Assembly: GCA_025966335.1 (NCBI GenBank) | Contig: JAICRS010000075.1 | Coordinates: forward strand, 1-12,041 | From: Nocardioidaceae bacterium | GTDB taxonomy: Bacteria; Actinomycetota; Actinomycetes; Propionibacteriales; Nocardioidaceae | Length of the DNA: 12,041 nucleotides | Reading direction: 5' to 3' | Shown here: one piece after another, positions 1 to 8,403 of the stretch | Position numbering within the stretch: position 1 is the stretch's first letter | Layout: every line of letters begins with the position of its first letter | Made by a program: the position numbers and the translations under genes | The notes under the pieces: model-generated | Told to the model about the DNA's origin: nothing | What the model saw: the letters and a program-made list of their open reading frames with translations, nothing else | The model's database searches: none

Positions 1-1557
1 ATCTCCTCCGCCCACGAGCGTGCGCAGGTGCAGCACATCGAGGTCGGCTTCGACGACGACGGCCGGCTGCTGGGGCTCGACGTCGAGTTCTGGCACGACA
101 ACGGTGCCTACACGCCGTACGGCCTGATCGTCCCGATCATCACCTCCACCCAGCTCCTCGGGCCCTACAAGCCGGGCGTCTACCGGGTCGAGTTCCAGAG
201 CCTCTACACCAACACCGTGATCGTCACGCCCTACCGGGGAGCCGGCCGGCCACAGGGCTGCTTCGTGATGGAGCGGACGATGGACGCGATCGCCGACCAC
301 CTCGGTCTGGACCGGACCGTGGTCCGCGAACGCAACTTCATCCAGCCCGAGGAGATGCCCTTCGACCAGGGCCTGATCTTCCAGGACGGCCGGCAGCTGC
401 TCTACGACTCCGGGGACTTCCCGGCGACCCTGGACAAGCTGAAGAAGCTGGTCGGCTGGGACGACTTCGAGGCCTACCGGGAAGAGGCCCGGGCGGAGGG
501 CCGCACCGTCGGGATCGGGATGGCCTGCTACGTCGAGGGCACCGGCGTCGGGCCCTACGAGGGTGGGCACATCCGGGTCGAGACCGACGGGTCCGTGGTC
601 GTCTCCACCGGTCTCACCAGTCAGGGCCAGGGCCACCAGACGATGCTCGCGCAGATCGTCGCCGACGAGCTCGGCGTGCCGTTCGACCGGGTGAAGGTCA
701 CCACTGGCGACACCCGCCGGTTCAAGTACGCGGTCGGCACGTTCGCGTCGCGGACCGCGGTGATGAGCGGCAGCGCCGTGGCGATGACCGCCCGCAAGGT
801 GCGCGAGAAGGCGCTGCGGATCGCCGCGCAGGCGCTCGAGGCCTCCGTCGACGACCTCGAGATCGTCGACGGGAGCATCGGAGTGAAGGGCACGGTGCCG
901 ACGAAGGCCTCGCAGATCGACATCGGCACGGTCGCCGTACTCTCCAACCCGCTGCGGTACGCGTTCGACGAGGCCGCGCAGCGGGCCACCCAGTTCGCCG
1001 CCCCCGCGGACCCGGACCGGCCACCCGTCACCCCGGGGGACCAGCCCGGACTCGAGGGCACCGACTACTACTCCCCGACCCGGTCCACCTTCGCCAACGG
1101 CATGCACGCCGTGGTCGTCGAGACCGACCCGGAGACCGCGGACATCAAGATCCTGCGCTACTGCGTCGTCCACGACTGCGGGACGGTGATCAACCCGATG
1201 ATCGTGGAGGGCCAGATCCACGGCGGAGTCGCCCAAGGAGTGGGCGGCGCGCTCTACGAACGCATGGAGTACGCCGCCGACGGGCAGCTGCTGAACGCGT
1301 CCTACATGGACTTCTTGATGCCCTACGCCTCCGAGGTGCCGTTCATCGAGATCGACCACCTCGAGACGCCGTCCCCGTTGAACCCGCTCGGCGTCAAGGG
1401 CGCCGGCGAGGCGGGGGTGATCCCGGGGTCCGCGGCGATCGCCTCGGCGATCGAGGACGCCGAGGGCATCCGGATCCGCCGCATGCCGATCTCACCGAGC
1501 GAGCTGTTCCACCTGCGCCTGGCGGCCGGCTCCCCGACACCGAAGGACCCAGCATGA
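1..1557 (+). CDS. Xanthine dehydrogenase/CoxL-type molybdopterin-binding large subunit (5' partial)
   Basis: Large catalytic subunit of a molybdenum hydroxylase, a family that inserts water-derived oxygen into N-heterocycles or aldehydes. The frame is open from base 1 (reads ISSAHERAQ before an internal GTG at 28), so the true start lies upstream. 518 codons are visible; family members are usually about 770-800 residues, so roughly the first third is missing. Visible motifs are RGAGR at 235-249 in the active-site loop position, GQGHQT from about 625 (cofactor binding), and GVKGAGEAG with the likely catalytic Glu at 1408-1410. RGAGR is the form II type; genuine CO dehydrogenase has a Cys loop (AYRCSFR), so this is probably not a CO oxidiser. 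It overlaps the coxG-like gene by ATGA. Context with a barbiturase-family enzyme suggests a pyrimidine (uracil/thymine) hydroxylase, which is inference. FAD and Fe-S subunits would be expected upstream, outside the window. Confidence 0.93.
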   Translation: MSSAHERAQVQHIEVGFDDDGRLLGLDVEFWHDNGAYTPYGLIVPIITSTQLLGPYKPGVYRVEFQSLYTNTVIVTPYRGAGRPQGCFVMERTMDAIADHLGLDRTVVRERNFIQPEEMPFDQGLIFQDGRQLLYDSGDFPATLDKLKKLVGWDDFEAYREEARAEGRTVGIGMACYVEGTGVGPYEGGHIRVETDGSVVVSTGLTSQGQGHQTMLAQIVADELGVPFDRVKVTTGDTRRFKYAVGTFASRTAVMSGSAVAMTARKVREKALRIAAQALEASVDDLEIVDGSIGVKGTVPTKASQIDIGTVAVLSNPLRYAFDEAAQRATQFAAPADPDRPPVTPGDQPGLEGTDYYSPTRSTFANGMHAVVVETDPETADIKILRYCVVHDCGTVINPMIVEGQIHGGVAQGVGGALYERMEYAADGQLLNASYMDFLMPYASEVPFIEIDHLETPSPLNPLGVKGAGEAGVIPGSAAIASAIEDAEGIRIRRMPISPSELFHLRLAAGSPTPKDPA

Positions 1558-2321
1558 AGGTCTCCGGAACATCCCACTTCACCGCCGACCGCGAAGAGGT
1601 GTGGCGGGCCCTGAACGACCCCGCCGTGCTGGTGCGCACGATCCCCGGGGTGCAGCGGCTCGAGGCGCTCGGCGACGACGCGTACAAGATGACGATCGCC
1701 GCCGGGGTCGGCTCGATCAAGGGCGTGTACGACGGGGAGGTTCGCCTGACCGACCAGGAGCAACCCGGATCGTTCCGGATGCACGCGCAAGGCGCGGGCG
1801 CTCCCGGCACCATCGGCGCCGACGTGATGGTGACCCTGGCCGACGGACCCGACGGCGGCACCGAGCTGACCTACGACGCCGACGCCGTGGTCGGCGGGAT
1901 GATCGGCGGCGTCGGCCAACGCATGCTCACCGGCGTCTCCAAGAAGATGGCCGCCGAGTTCTTCGCCGCGGTCGACACGATGCTCGCGGGCGGCTCCACG
2001 CCGCCTCCGGGCTACGGTTCCGCGGGCCTTCCCGCCAACGCCGGGGCGACGGAACCATCCGGCCTCGCTTCGCTCGGCCTCCCGCCAGACCCATCCACCG
2101 CCGCCCCGGCGTCGTCGGGCCGGCCCGCTGGTGCGCCGTCCGGAGGCGCCCCGGTGCCGTCGGGCAGGCCGGCGGAGGGGCAGGTCTTCACCGCGCCGGC
2201 TCGTGCCTCGGGCGGCGCGTCCGACGGGTCGTCCTTCCTGCTGGGGGTCGCGGTCGGTGCGGCGGCGGCGCTGGCGGGCGCGGTCGTGGGCGGCTGGCTC
2301 GCCGGTCGGCAGCGCAGCTGA
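1554..2321 (+). CDS. coxG: CoxG-like SRPBCC protein with C-terminal membrane anchor
   Basis: 255 residues in three parts. Residues 1-146 are a CoxG-type SRPBCC (START-like) lipid/ligand-binding domain, starting MKVSGTSHF and containing the IPGVQRLE segment. Residues about 147-225 are a Gly/Pro/Ala/Ser-rich flexible linker with a repeated SGRPA (188-192, 203-207). Residues 228-250 form one hydrophobic helix with spaced glycines (231, 235, 242, 246), followed by a basic tail RQRS. CoxG proteins accompany CoxL-type enzymes; in aerobic CO dehydrogenase they tether the enzyme to the membrane and have been assigned a role in quinone delivery. The likely job here is to dock the upstream Mo-hydroxylase at the membrane and pass its electrons to the respiratory chain (inference). 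The ATG overlaps the upstream stop (ATGA), and GAAGGA at 1542-1547 is a well-placed ribosome site. Confidence 0.88.
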   Translation: MKVSGTSHFTADREEVWRALNDPAVLVRTIPGVQRLEALGDDAYKMTIAAGVGSIKGVYDGEVRLTDQEQPGSFRMHAQGAGAPGTIGADVMVTLADGPDGGTELTYDADAVVGGMIGGVGQRMLTGVSKKMAAEFFAAVDTMLAGGSTPPPGYGSAGLPANAGATEPSGLASLGLPPDPSTAAPASSGRPAGAPSGGAPVPSGRPAEGQVFTAPARASGGASDGSSFLLGVAVGAAAALAGAVVGGWLAGRQRS

Positions 2322-2326
2322 TCACG

Positions 2327-3751
2327 ATGAACATCGACCACTACAGCACCGCGCGGCAGATGGTGGCCGCGATCGCCGCCAAGGAGATCTCGGCCCGGGA
2401 GCTGCTCGACCTGCACCTCGCCCGGATCGAGGCGACCAACCCCGCCGTCAACGCGGTCGTCAGCCTGGATCCGGAGCGCGCCCGGGAACAGGCGGAGGCG
2501 GCTGACGAGGCGACGGCACGCGGCGAGACGTCCGGTCCGCTGCACGGGCTGCCGTTCGCGTTCAAGGACACCCACCAGGTCGCCGGGTGGCGCACCACCT
2601 TCGGGTCTCCGCTGATGGCGGACAACGTCCCTCGTCGCGACGATCTCGTCGTCGAACGCGTGCGTGCGGCGGGAGCGGTGACCATCGGCAAGACGAACGT
2701 CCCGGAGTGGGCGGCCGGCTCGCACACGTTCAACCCGGTCTTCGGAACCACCCGGAACCCGCACGACCTGTCCCGCTCCGCCGGCGGGTCCAGCGGCGGG
2801 GCCTCGGCCGCTCTCGCCGCCGGGATGGTGCCGCTCGCCGATGGCAGCGACATGGGTGGCTCGCTGCGGAACCCGGCGTCCTTCTGCAACGTGGTCGGCC
2901 TGCGTCCGAGCCTGGGACGGGTCCCGAGCTGGCCCACCGACAACGCCTGGGAGTCCACCTCCGTGCCCGGGCCGATGGCCCGCAACGTCGCGGACCTGGC
3001 ACTGCTGCTGTCGGTGATGGCCGGGCCGGACCGGCGTACACCCCTCGCGTTGGAGACACCCGGGGAGAGCTTCGCCGGTCCACTGTCCGGAAGCCTCGCC
3101 GACCTTCGGGTGGCGCTCTCGACGGACCTCGGTGGCGAGTTCGCGGTGGACACCACGGTCGCCGGGCTCGTCGCCGCGCAGGCCGAGGTGTTCACGGACG
3201 CGGGTGCCCGCGTCGAGGACGCGCATCCGCTCCTCACCGGCGCGGAGGACACGTTCCGCACCCTGCGCGCATGGCTGTTCTGGCACAAGTTCGGCGCGAT
3301 GCTGGAGAAGAACCCCGACTCGTTCAAGGCGTCCCTGGCCGACAACATCCGTGCGGGCGAGCACCTCACCGGCGAGGACGTCGCCCGCGCCTACGAGACC
3401 CGGACGCAGCTCACCGCACGCGTCACCGAGTTCTTCGAGAGCTACGACGTGCTGGTGATGCCGGTCAGCCAGGTGCCGCCGTTCAGCGCGGACGAGGAGT
3501 ACCCCGCCGCGATCAACGGTCAGGTCCAGTCGACGTACCTCGACTGGATGCGCTCGGCGTACTTCATCACCGTCACCGGCTGCCCGGCGATCTCGGTGCC
3601 GGCCGGCTTCACCCCGCAGGGCTGGCCGGTCGGGATCCAGATCGTGGCAGCGCCGAACCAGGAACGCCGTCTGCTCGAGGTCGCGTTCGCCTTCGAACGC
3701 GCCAACCCCGCCGGCCGGATCCGCCCGCAGCTCACCCCGGAGATGACATGA
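2327..3751 (+). CDS. Amidase-signature family hydrolase (candidate ureidomalonase)
   Basis: 474-residue amidase-signature enzyme, a normal length for the family. The Ser-cisSer-Lys triad is visible: Lys80 in FAFKDT, cis-Ser155 in SAGGSSGG, and nucleophile Ser179 in DMGGSLRNPA. Spacings of 75 and 24 residues match the family (as in FAAH). GKTNVPEWA and the C-terminal WPVGIQIV segment also fit. The start was chosen because homology begins at MNIDHYSTARQM and the ATG is 5 bases after the coxG stop; the open frame continues far upstream only as a shadow of coxG. There is no good Shine-Dalgarno sequence, so translation probably depends on coupling. Known relatives hydrolyse linear amides and ureido compounds, including AtzE and allophanate hydrolase. 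Beside a barbiturase-like enzyme, ureidomalonate (to malonate plus urea) is the leading substrate guess; carboxybiuret is the alternative if the pathway is cyanurate. No AtzG/GatC-like small subunit is seen. Confidence 0.9.
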   Translation: MNIDHYSTARQMVAAIAAKEISARELLDLHLARIEATNPAVNAVVSLDPERAREQAEAADEATARGETSGPLHGLPFAFKDTHQVAGWRTTFGSPLMADNVPRRDDLVVERVRAAGAVTIGKTNVPEWAAGSHTFNPVFGTTRNPHDLSRSAGGSSGGASAALAAGMVPLADGSDMGGSLRNPASFCNVVGLRPSLGRVPSWPTDNAWESTSVPGPMARNVADLALLLSVMAGPDRRTPLALETPGESFAGPLSGSLADLRVALSTDLGGEFAVDTTVAGLVAAQAEVFTDAGARVEDAHPLLTGAEDTFRTLRAWLFWHKFGAMLEKNPDSFKASLADNIRAGEHLTGEDVARAYETRTQLTARVTEFFESYDVLVMPVSQVPPFSADEEYPAAINGQVQSTYLDWMRSAYFITVTGCPAISVPAGFTPQGWPVGIQIVAAPNQERRLLEVAFAFERANPAGRIRPQLTPEMT

Positions 3752-5871
3752 CCACCCAGCAGGACCGGCGCAGCATCCGCATCGGGATCGACACAGGTGG
3801 CACGTTCACCGACGTCGTCGCGGTCGACGAGCACTCCGGTGAGATGGCGACCACGAAGACCCCGTCCACGCCGCACGACCCGGCGGTCGGGTTCATGGCC
3901 GGCGTGCACAAGGTGCTCGACACCCTCGGACTCGGCGGGGACTCGGTCAGCGCGGTGAGCCACGGCACCACGGTGGCCACCAACAAGCTGCTCGAGGGCA
4001 AGGTGGAGAACCTCGGCTTCATCACCACCGAGGGCTACGAGTTCGTCCTCGAGATCGCCCGTCAGTCCGTGCCCGACGGCTACGGCAACTCCTACTTCTG
4101 GGTCAAGCCGGACCGGATCGTGCCCGCCCACCGGGTGAAGACGGTGCCCGGCCGGCTCTCGGTGACCGGGGCGGAGGTCCGCCCGTTCGACGAGGACGCT
4201 GCCGCGCAGGTGGCCCGCTGGTTCAAGGCGCAGGGGATCAACACGATCGGGGTGTGCTTCCTGCACTCCTACGCCGACGACACGCACGAGATCGCGATGC
4301 GCGACGTCCTCGCCCGCGAGCACCCCGACGCCACCGTCTCGATCTCCAGCGAGGTGCTGCGCGAGTACCGCGAGTACGAACGCAGCGTCACCACCCTCGT
4401 CGACGCCGCCGTGAAGCCCAACATCCGTCGCTACGTCGAGAACATCGCGAGCCACCTGGACGCGCTCAGCCAGGCGTCCGGCGTTCCGGTGGGCAGCCAG
4501 GGAGACGCACGCAGGAGCACGGTCCCGTTCTACGTGATGAAGTCCAACGGCGGCGTGCTGTCGGCGGAGGAGGTCGTCCACCAGCCGATCACGACGGTCC
4601 TGTCCGGTCCCGCGGCCGGCGCGCTCGGTGCCGCGGTGGTCGCGGAGAAGGCCGGCTTCCCGCAGGTGGTCACCTGTGACGGAGGCGGTACGTCGACCGA
4701 CGTGACCGTGGTCATCGACGGCCACCCTGCCCTGACCACGGAAGGCCACGTGGGGGCGTACCCGTCGAAGATCCCGATGATCGACGTGGTCACCGTCGGG
4801 GCCGGCGGCGGCTCGATCGCCTGGATCTCACCGGAGGGCACGTTGAAGGTCGGGCCGCAGTCGGCCGGCGCGGACCCGGGTCCGATGTGCTACCGCGCCG
4901 GGGGCAGCGAGCCGACGATCACCGACGCGCACGTGCTGCTCGGCCGGATCCCGCCGCACCTGCTCGGTGGTGAGGTTCCGCTCGACGTCGACGCGGCCCG
5001 GGTCGGCCTGGAGAAGCTCGCCGCGGACCTGAACCTGTCGCTGGAGGCGTGCGCGACCGGCGTGCTGGAGATCTCGGCGTGGAACCAGGCGAACGCGTTG
5101 CGTCAGATCACGGTCAACCGGGGGCTCGACGTACGCGACTTCACGATGGTCACCTTCGGCGGGTCGGGATCGCTGCTGGCCTGCCGGTTGGTCGACATCC
5201 TGGGCCTGGAGGGCGTGCTGGTGCCGATGAACCCCGGGAACCTGTCGGCCTACGGGCTGCTCACGGTCGACGTACGCAACGACTACGTGCAGACCAACGT
5301 GTGCCGTGCCTCCGCGCTGGACACCGCGACGGTGCAGGGTGTCTTCGACGACCTGGCCGGCAAGGCCGATGCGGCGCTGGCCCGGGAGGGCTTCCCCGAG
5401 GGCGAGCGGCAGTTCGTCCGGACAGCGGACATCCGCTACTACGGGCAGGCCTACGAGGTGCGGGTCGACGTACCCGGCGGGCCGACCACCGACGACCTGT
5501 TCGCGGGCGTCGCTGCGACGTTTCACGACGAGCACAAGGCGTTGTACGGCTACGACTTCCGGGACGACGCGCGTCAGGAGGTGGAGTGGGTGAACCTGCG
5601 GGTCACCGGCGTCGGCCCGATCCGCAAGCCGGAGGTCCGTGAGGTGGCCGCCGGCAACGGAGCCGAGTCCGCCCGCACCGGGACCCGGCAGGTCTACTTC
5701 GACGACTGGGCCGACACACCGGTCTACGACCGGGCGCGGCTCGGCGCCGGGGACACCGTCGCGGGACCGGCGGTGTTCGAGGAGTTCAGCTCCACCGTGC
5801 CGCTGCACCCCGGTTTCACCGCCCGGGTCGACGCGTTCGGCAACCTCATCATCGGAAGGGCCTCCTCATGA
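3748..5871 (+). CDS. hyuA: ATP-dependent hydantoinase/oxoprolinase family subunit A
   Basis: 707 residues, typical for HyuA (about 680-710). This is the ASKHA-fold ATPase half of the HyuA/HyuB family, which activates an amide or carbonyl of the substrate by phosphorylation. Motifs are IDTGGTFTD (14-22, phosphate 1), SHGTTVATNKLLEG (71-84), VMKSNGGVLS (263-272), LSGPAAGA (285-292), DGGGTSTDV (311-319, phosphate 2) and SAGADPGP (372-379). Hydantoinase A N-terminal, core and C-terminal regions are all present. The start ATG overlaps the amidase stop (ATGA) and has GGAG at 3739-3742, 5 bases upstream; upstream open frame inside the amidase gene is a shadow. It is followed directly by hyuB with another ATGA overlap, so the two subunits are made together. 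Family members act on N-methylhydantoin, 5-oxoproline and lactams, and some are carboxylases. The substrate here is unknown, but a cyclic ureide or pyrimidine derivative fits the neighbours. Confidence 0.93.
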   Translation: MTTQQDRRSIRIGIDTGGTFTDVVAVDEHSGEMATTKTPSTPHDPAVGFMAGVHKVLDTLGLGGDSVSAVSHGTTVATNKLLEGKVENLGFITTEGYEFVLEIARQSVPDGYGNSYFWVKPDRIVPAHRVKTVPGRLSVTGAEVRPFDEDAAAQVARWFKAQGINTIGVCFLHSYADDTHEIAMRDVLAREHPDATVSISSEVLREYREYERSVTTLVDAAVKPNIRRYVENIASHLDALSQASGVPVGSQGDARRSTVPFYVMKSNGGVLSAEEVVHQPITTVLSGPAAGALGAAVVAEKAGFPQVVTCDGGGTSTDVTVVIDGHPALTTEGHVGAYPSKIPMIDVVTVGAGGGSIAWISPEGTLKVGPQSAGADPGPMCYRAGGSEPTITDAHVLLGRIPPHLLGGEVPLDVDAARVGLEKLAADLNLSLEACATGVLEISAWNQANALRQITVNRGLDVRDFTMVTFGGSGSLLACRLVDILGLEGVLVPMNPGNLSAYGLLTVDVRNDYVQTNVCRASALDTATVQGVFDDLAGKADAALAREGFPEGERQFVRTADIRYYGQAYEVRVDVPGGPTTDDLFAGVAATFHDEHKALYGYDFRDDARQEVEWVNLRVTGVGPIRKPEVREVAAGNGAESARTGTRQVYFDDWADTPVYDRARLGAGDTVAGPAVFEEFSSTVPLHPGFTARVDAFGNLIIGRASS

Positions 5872-7811
5872 CCGAGTTGTCAGACCCCATGACCGCTGGG
5901 GCGATCACCACGCCTGACAAGCCGGCGTACCGGCTGACCGAGGGCGCCGAACCGGACCCGATCCTGGTCGAGATCATCGAGGGCTACCTCGCCTCGGTCG
6001 AGCAGGAGGTGGAGACCGCGATCGGGCGTACGTCGAGGTCGCCGATGATCCGCGACGCCCACGACTACCGAGCCGGGATCCACGACCGGAACCTGCGCAA
6101 GCTGACCGGCCGGTCCTACTCGGCGCTGGTCCACCCGGTGGTCCGCGACTACCCGATCGAGACCATGCGGCCGGGCGACGTGTTCTTCCACAACGACGTC
6201 TACCTGTCCGAGGGCGGCATCGGGCACCTGCCGGACCTGTGCGTCACGGCGCCGGTGTTCCACGACAGTGGCAACGGTCCGGAGGTGGTCGCCTTCGTCC
6301 AGGCCTTCGGTCACCACGACGACATCGGCGGCGCGGTCCCGGGCTCGATGCCCTCCAACGCCACCAGCGTGTTCGAGGAGGGGCTGATGGTCCCGCCGAT
6401 CAAGCTGTGGGACCAGGGCGTGCCCTGTGAGCAGGCGCTGAAGATCATGACCCGCAACTCCCGGATGCCGGAGTCGCTGGCCGCCGACCTCGACGCCGAG
6501 TGCTCGGCCTGCCTGATGGGTGCGCGCCGGATGACCGAGCTGTTCGAGCGCTACGGCAAGGACACCGTCGAGTCCTGCTTCGACGCGGTCCTCGACAAGA
6601 CCACCGCCACCTTCCGTCGCGAGATCCTCTCCAAGATCCCGGTCGGGGAGTACGTCTGGGAGGACTACGCCGAGCACGACGGGGTCGAGGACCCGAAGCT
6701 GCACACCCAACGGATCACCCTGACCCGCACCGACGTCGACGACCCGGGCGGCGAACGGCTGATCCTGGATTTCCACGGCACCGCGCCGCAGGCAAAGGGA
6801 CCGATCAACCACTGCGGTGACTACGCCGACGGCAACTTCCTCAAGAAGTGGCTCGCGCCGATCCTGCGCAACCTGGCCGACACCCCGGAGCGGATGGCCG
6901 AGCTCGACGTGAACGAGGGCGTGGTGCCGCTGATCGAGATGCGGTTCCCGCCCAAGGGCACGCTGCTCACCCCCGTGTTCCCGGCGCCGACCAACGCCCG
7001 CACGTTCGTGATCCTGCGCCTGCTCGGGGTGCTGTCCGGTGTGGTCGCGAAGGCCGTGGACGGTCGGATGCCCGCGGACCAGGAGACGATCCGGTACACG
7101 GGCGTCTACGGGAACGACCTGGACGGCGCGCCGTACCTCATGCGCGAGGTGCTCGGCGGCGGCTCCGGCGGCCGCTACTACGCCGACGGCGAGGACACCA
7201 TCCACGTCGTGCCCGACTCCCGGAACCTGCCGACGGAGTTCTCCGAGTCCCGGTTCCCGTTCCTCGTGGAGCGGCTGGGGCTCGCCGTCGACAGCGGGGG
7301 AGCGGGCCGCTACCGCGGCGGGCTCGGCTACGAGAAACACATCCGGATGCTCAAGGACGCGCACTTCATGTCGATCGCGGACCGGTCGATCCTGGCCTGC
7401 TGGGGCGTCAAGGGCGGCAAGGCCGGCCGGCCGTTCAGCGTCACCGTGGACGCCGGCGGGCCGAACGAGCGGGAGGTCGACGCGCTCGCCGACGCCGAAC
7501 CGGTCAAGGCCGGTGAGGTGATCCGGATCCGGACCACCGGTGGCGGCGGCTGGGGGGACCCGCTGGACCGGTCGTACGACGAGATCGCGCGCGACGTGCT
7601 CTGGGGCAAGGTGTCCGTGGAGGCCGCGGCGAGTGACTACGGTGCGGTCGTCACCGGTGGGAAGGATGATCCGCGCGTCGATGCGGAGGCGAGCGACCGG
7701 TTGCGCGAGGAGCTACGCGCTGCTCGCCCGAAGGCGCCCTTCTTCGACCGTGGGCCGGGCTACGCCACGCTCGCGGCCGGGGCGACCGCTGCCGAGGTCG
7801 ACTGGATGTGA
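5868..7811 (+). CDS. hyuB: ATP-dependent hydantoinase/oxoprolinase family subunit B
   Basis: 647-residue HyuB, partner of the upstream HyuA. In the family the B subunit holds much of the substrate and metal site and completes hydrolysis (or carboxylation) of the phosphorylated intermediate. Visible signatures are FFHNDVYLS (106-114), GHLPDLCVTAPVF (119-131), GHHDDIGGAVPGSM (148-161), EEGLMVPPIKL (170-180), and near residue 557 the Gly-rich GGGGWGDPLDR that typically marks the C-terminal end. The start ATG overlaps the hyuA stop (ATGA) with GGAAGG at 5854-5859, 8 bases ahead. A second in-frame ATG at 5889 is possible but lacks as good a site. The first ~30 residues before PILVEIIEG look like a short family-variable extension. 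An acetone/acetophenone carboxylase-type role cannot be excluded from motifs alone, but no additional carboxylase subunit is present. Confidence 0.93.
   Translation: MTELSDPMTAGAITTPDKPAYRLTEGAEPDPILVEIIEGYLASVEQEVETAIGRTSRSPMIRDAHDYRAGIHDRNLRKLTGRSYSALVHPVVRDYPIETMRPGDVFFHNDVYLSEGGIGHLPDLCVTAPVFHDSGNGPEVVAFVQAFGHHDDIGGAVPGSMPSNATSVFEEGLMVPPIKLWDQGVPCEQALKIMTRNSRMPESLAADLDAECSACLMGARRMTELFERYGKDTVESCFDAVLDKTTATFRREILSKIPVGEYVWEDYAEHDGVEDPKLHTQRITLTRTDVDDPGGERLILDFHGTAPQAKGPINHCGDYADGNFLKKWLAPILRNLADTPERMAELDVNEGVVPLIEMRFPPKGTLLTPVFPAPTNARTFVILRLLGVLSGVVAKAVDGRMPADQETIRYTGVYGNDLDGAPYLMREVLGGGSGGRYYADGEDTIHVVPDSRNLPTEFSESRFPFLVERLGLAVDSGGAGRYRGGLGYEKHIRMLKDAHFMSIADRSILACWGVKGGKAGRPFSVTVDAGGPNEREVDALADAEPVKAGEVIRIRTTGGGGWGDPLDRSYDEIARDVLWGKVSVEAAASDYGAVVTGGKDDPRVDAEASDRLREELRAARPKAPFFDRGPGYATLAAGATAAEVDWM
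7794..7797 (+). promoter_or_regulatory. Ribosome binding site of the HEAT-like gene
   Basis: GAGG lies 10 bases before the GTG at 7808 and 25 bases before the alternative ATG at 7823, which favours the overlapping GTG start. It is a short, modest match within the hyuB coding sequence. Confidence 0.45.
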
Positions 7812-8332
7812 GCGGCGTGGCGATGAGCCTCACCACCGCGTTCGCCGGGCTGCCCGAGCCGGCCGACCTGTCCCGGCCCTTCGACCGGCTCGTCGGCGAG
7901 CTGCTGTCGCACGTGCCAGAGCCTGCCGTGATGGCCTACGCGATCACCCTGCTGGACGGCGACGATCCCGCCCGGTTCCCCACGGCGTTGCGCTACCTGG
8001 GCGGTGCGCACGCCGAGATCCTGCTCGGCAACCGCGACTTCGCGCTGTGGCCGGCCATCTGGGGTGCCCGCGCGATGCAGTACGTCTGGACACCCAGCCA
8101 CGCCGCGGAGGCTACGAGGCTCGTCGTCGAGCACCTGGCCGACGAGCGGTGGCGGGTCGCGGAGATGTGCTGCAAGGTTGTCGGCAAGCGCGAGCACCTG
8201 TCGGTGATCCATGCGGCCCTCGACGATCCGGAGCCCGACGTACGCCGTGCCGCGGCTCGGGCGCTCGAGCGGCGGTCGGCCCGGCTCGACCTGGACCTCG
8301 ACGACCTGATGGTGGGAAGGTTCGACCACTGA
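7808..8332 (+). CDS. Small HEAT-like helical protein, function unknown
   Basis: 174 residues; I do not recognise an enzyme family. The sequence is almost entirely helical in pattern. Residues about 111-128 (ADERWRVAEMCCKVVGKR) and 138-156 (LDDPEPDVRRAAARALERR) look like HEAT or PBS-lyase-like repeat units, the second with the classic D-x-DVR-x-AA-x-AL pattern. There is no signal peptide or membrane segment, and a Cys pair sits at 121-122. The GTG start overlaps the hyuB stop (GTGA) and has GAGG at 7794-7797, 10 bases upstream. An ATG at 7823 (MSLTTAFAG) is an alternative start with poorer spacing. Its position directly behind hyuB in the operon suggests an assembly, scaffold or accessory role for one of the enzymes, but that is inference only. 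GC content and codon use match the neighbours. Confidence 0.78.
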   Translation: MSGVAMSLTTAFAGLPEPADLSRPFDRLVGELLSHVPEPAVMAYAITLLDGDDPARFPTALRYLGGAHAEILLGNRDFALWPAIWGARAMQYVWTPSHAAEATRLVVEHLADERWRVAEMCCKVVGKREHLSVIHAALDDPEPDVRRAAARALERRSARLDLDLDDLMVGRFDH

Positions 8333-8403
8333 TGTGCAACTGTGCCAACGGACGCGATCGTGCTGGGCGGATGTCGCCGTCGCCGCGCGGACCCGTGGGG
8401 CCG

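Noticed and set aside
28..30. GTG at 28 as the start of the first gene
   Set aside because: The frame is open from base 1 with family-like sequence before it, and the protein would lack about a third of the usual length; the start lies outside the window.
1..2321. Aerobic CO dehydrogenase (CoxL plus CoxG)
   Set aside because: The active-site loop is RGAGR, not the Cys-containing loop of form I CO dehydrogenase, and the gene neighbours are amide-cleaving enzymes.
2012..3364. Long minus-strand open frame (450 codons) antisense to coxG and the amidase gene
   Set aside because: It is a by-product of high GC and third-position bias: Arg/Gly/Pro/Ala-rich with no recognisable motif, while the plus strand has clear catalytic residues. 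The same holds for the long antisense frames at 3520-4749, 4828-5808, 5880-7364, 7993-9531 and 9305-10651.
2587..3747. Upstream extension of the HyuA frame into the amidase gene
   Set aside because: The extension is Arg-rich with no family similarity; HyuA homology starts just after the ATG at 3748, which has GGAG and overlaps the amidase stop.
3748..7811. Acetone or acetophenone carboxylase
   Set aside because: The HyuA/HyuB family includes carboxylases, but no small third carboxylase subunit is present and the context is amide and ureide metabolism. Not fully excluded.
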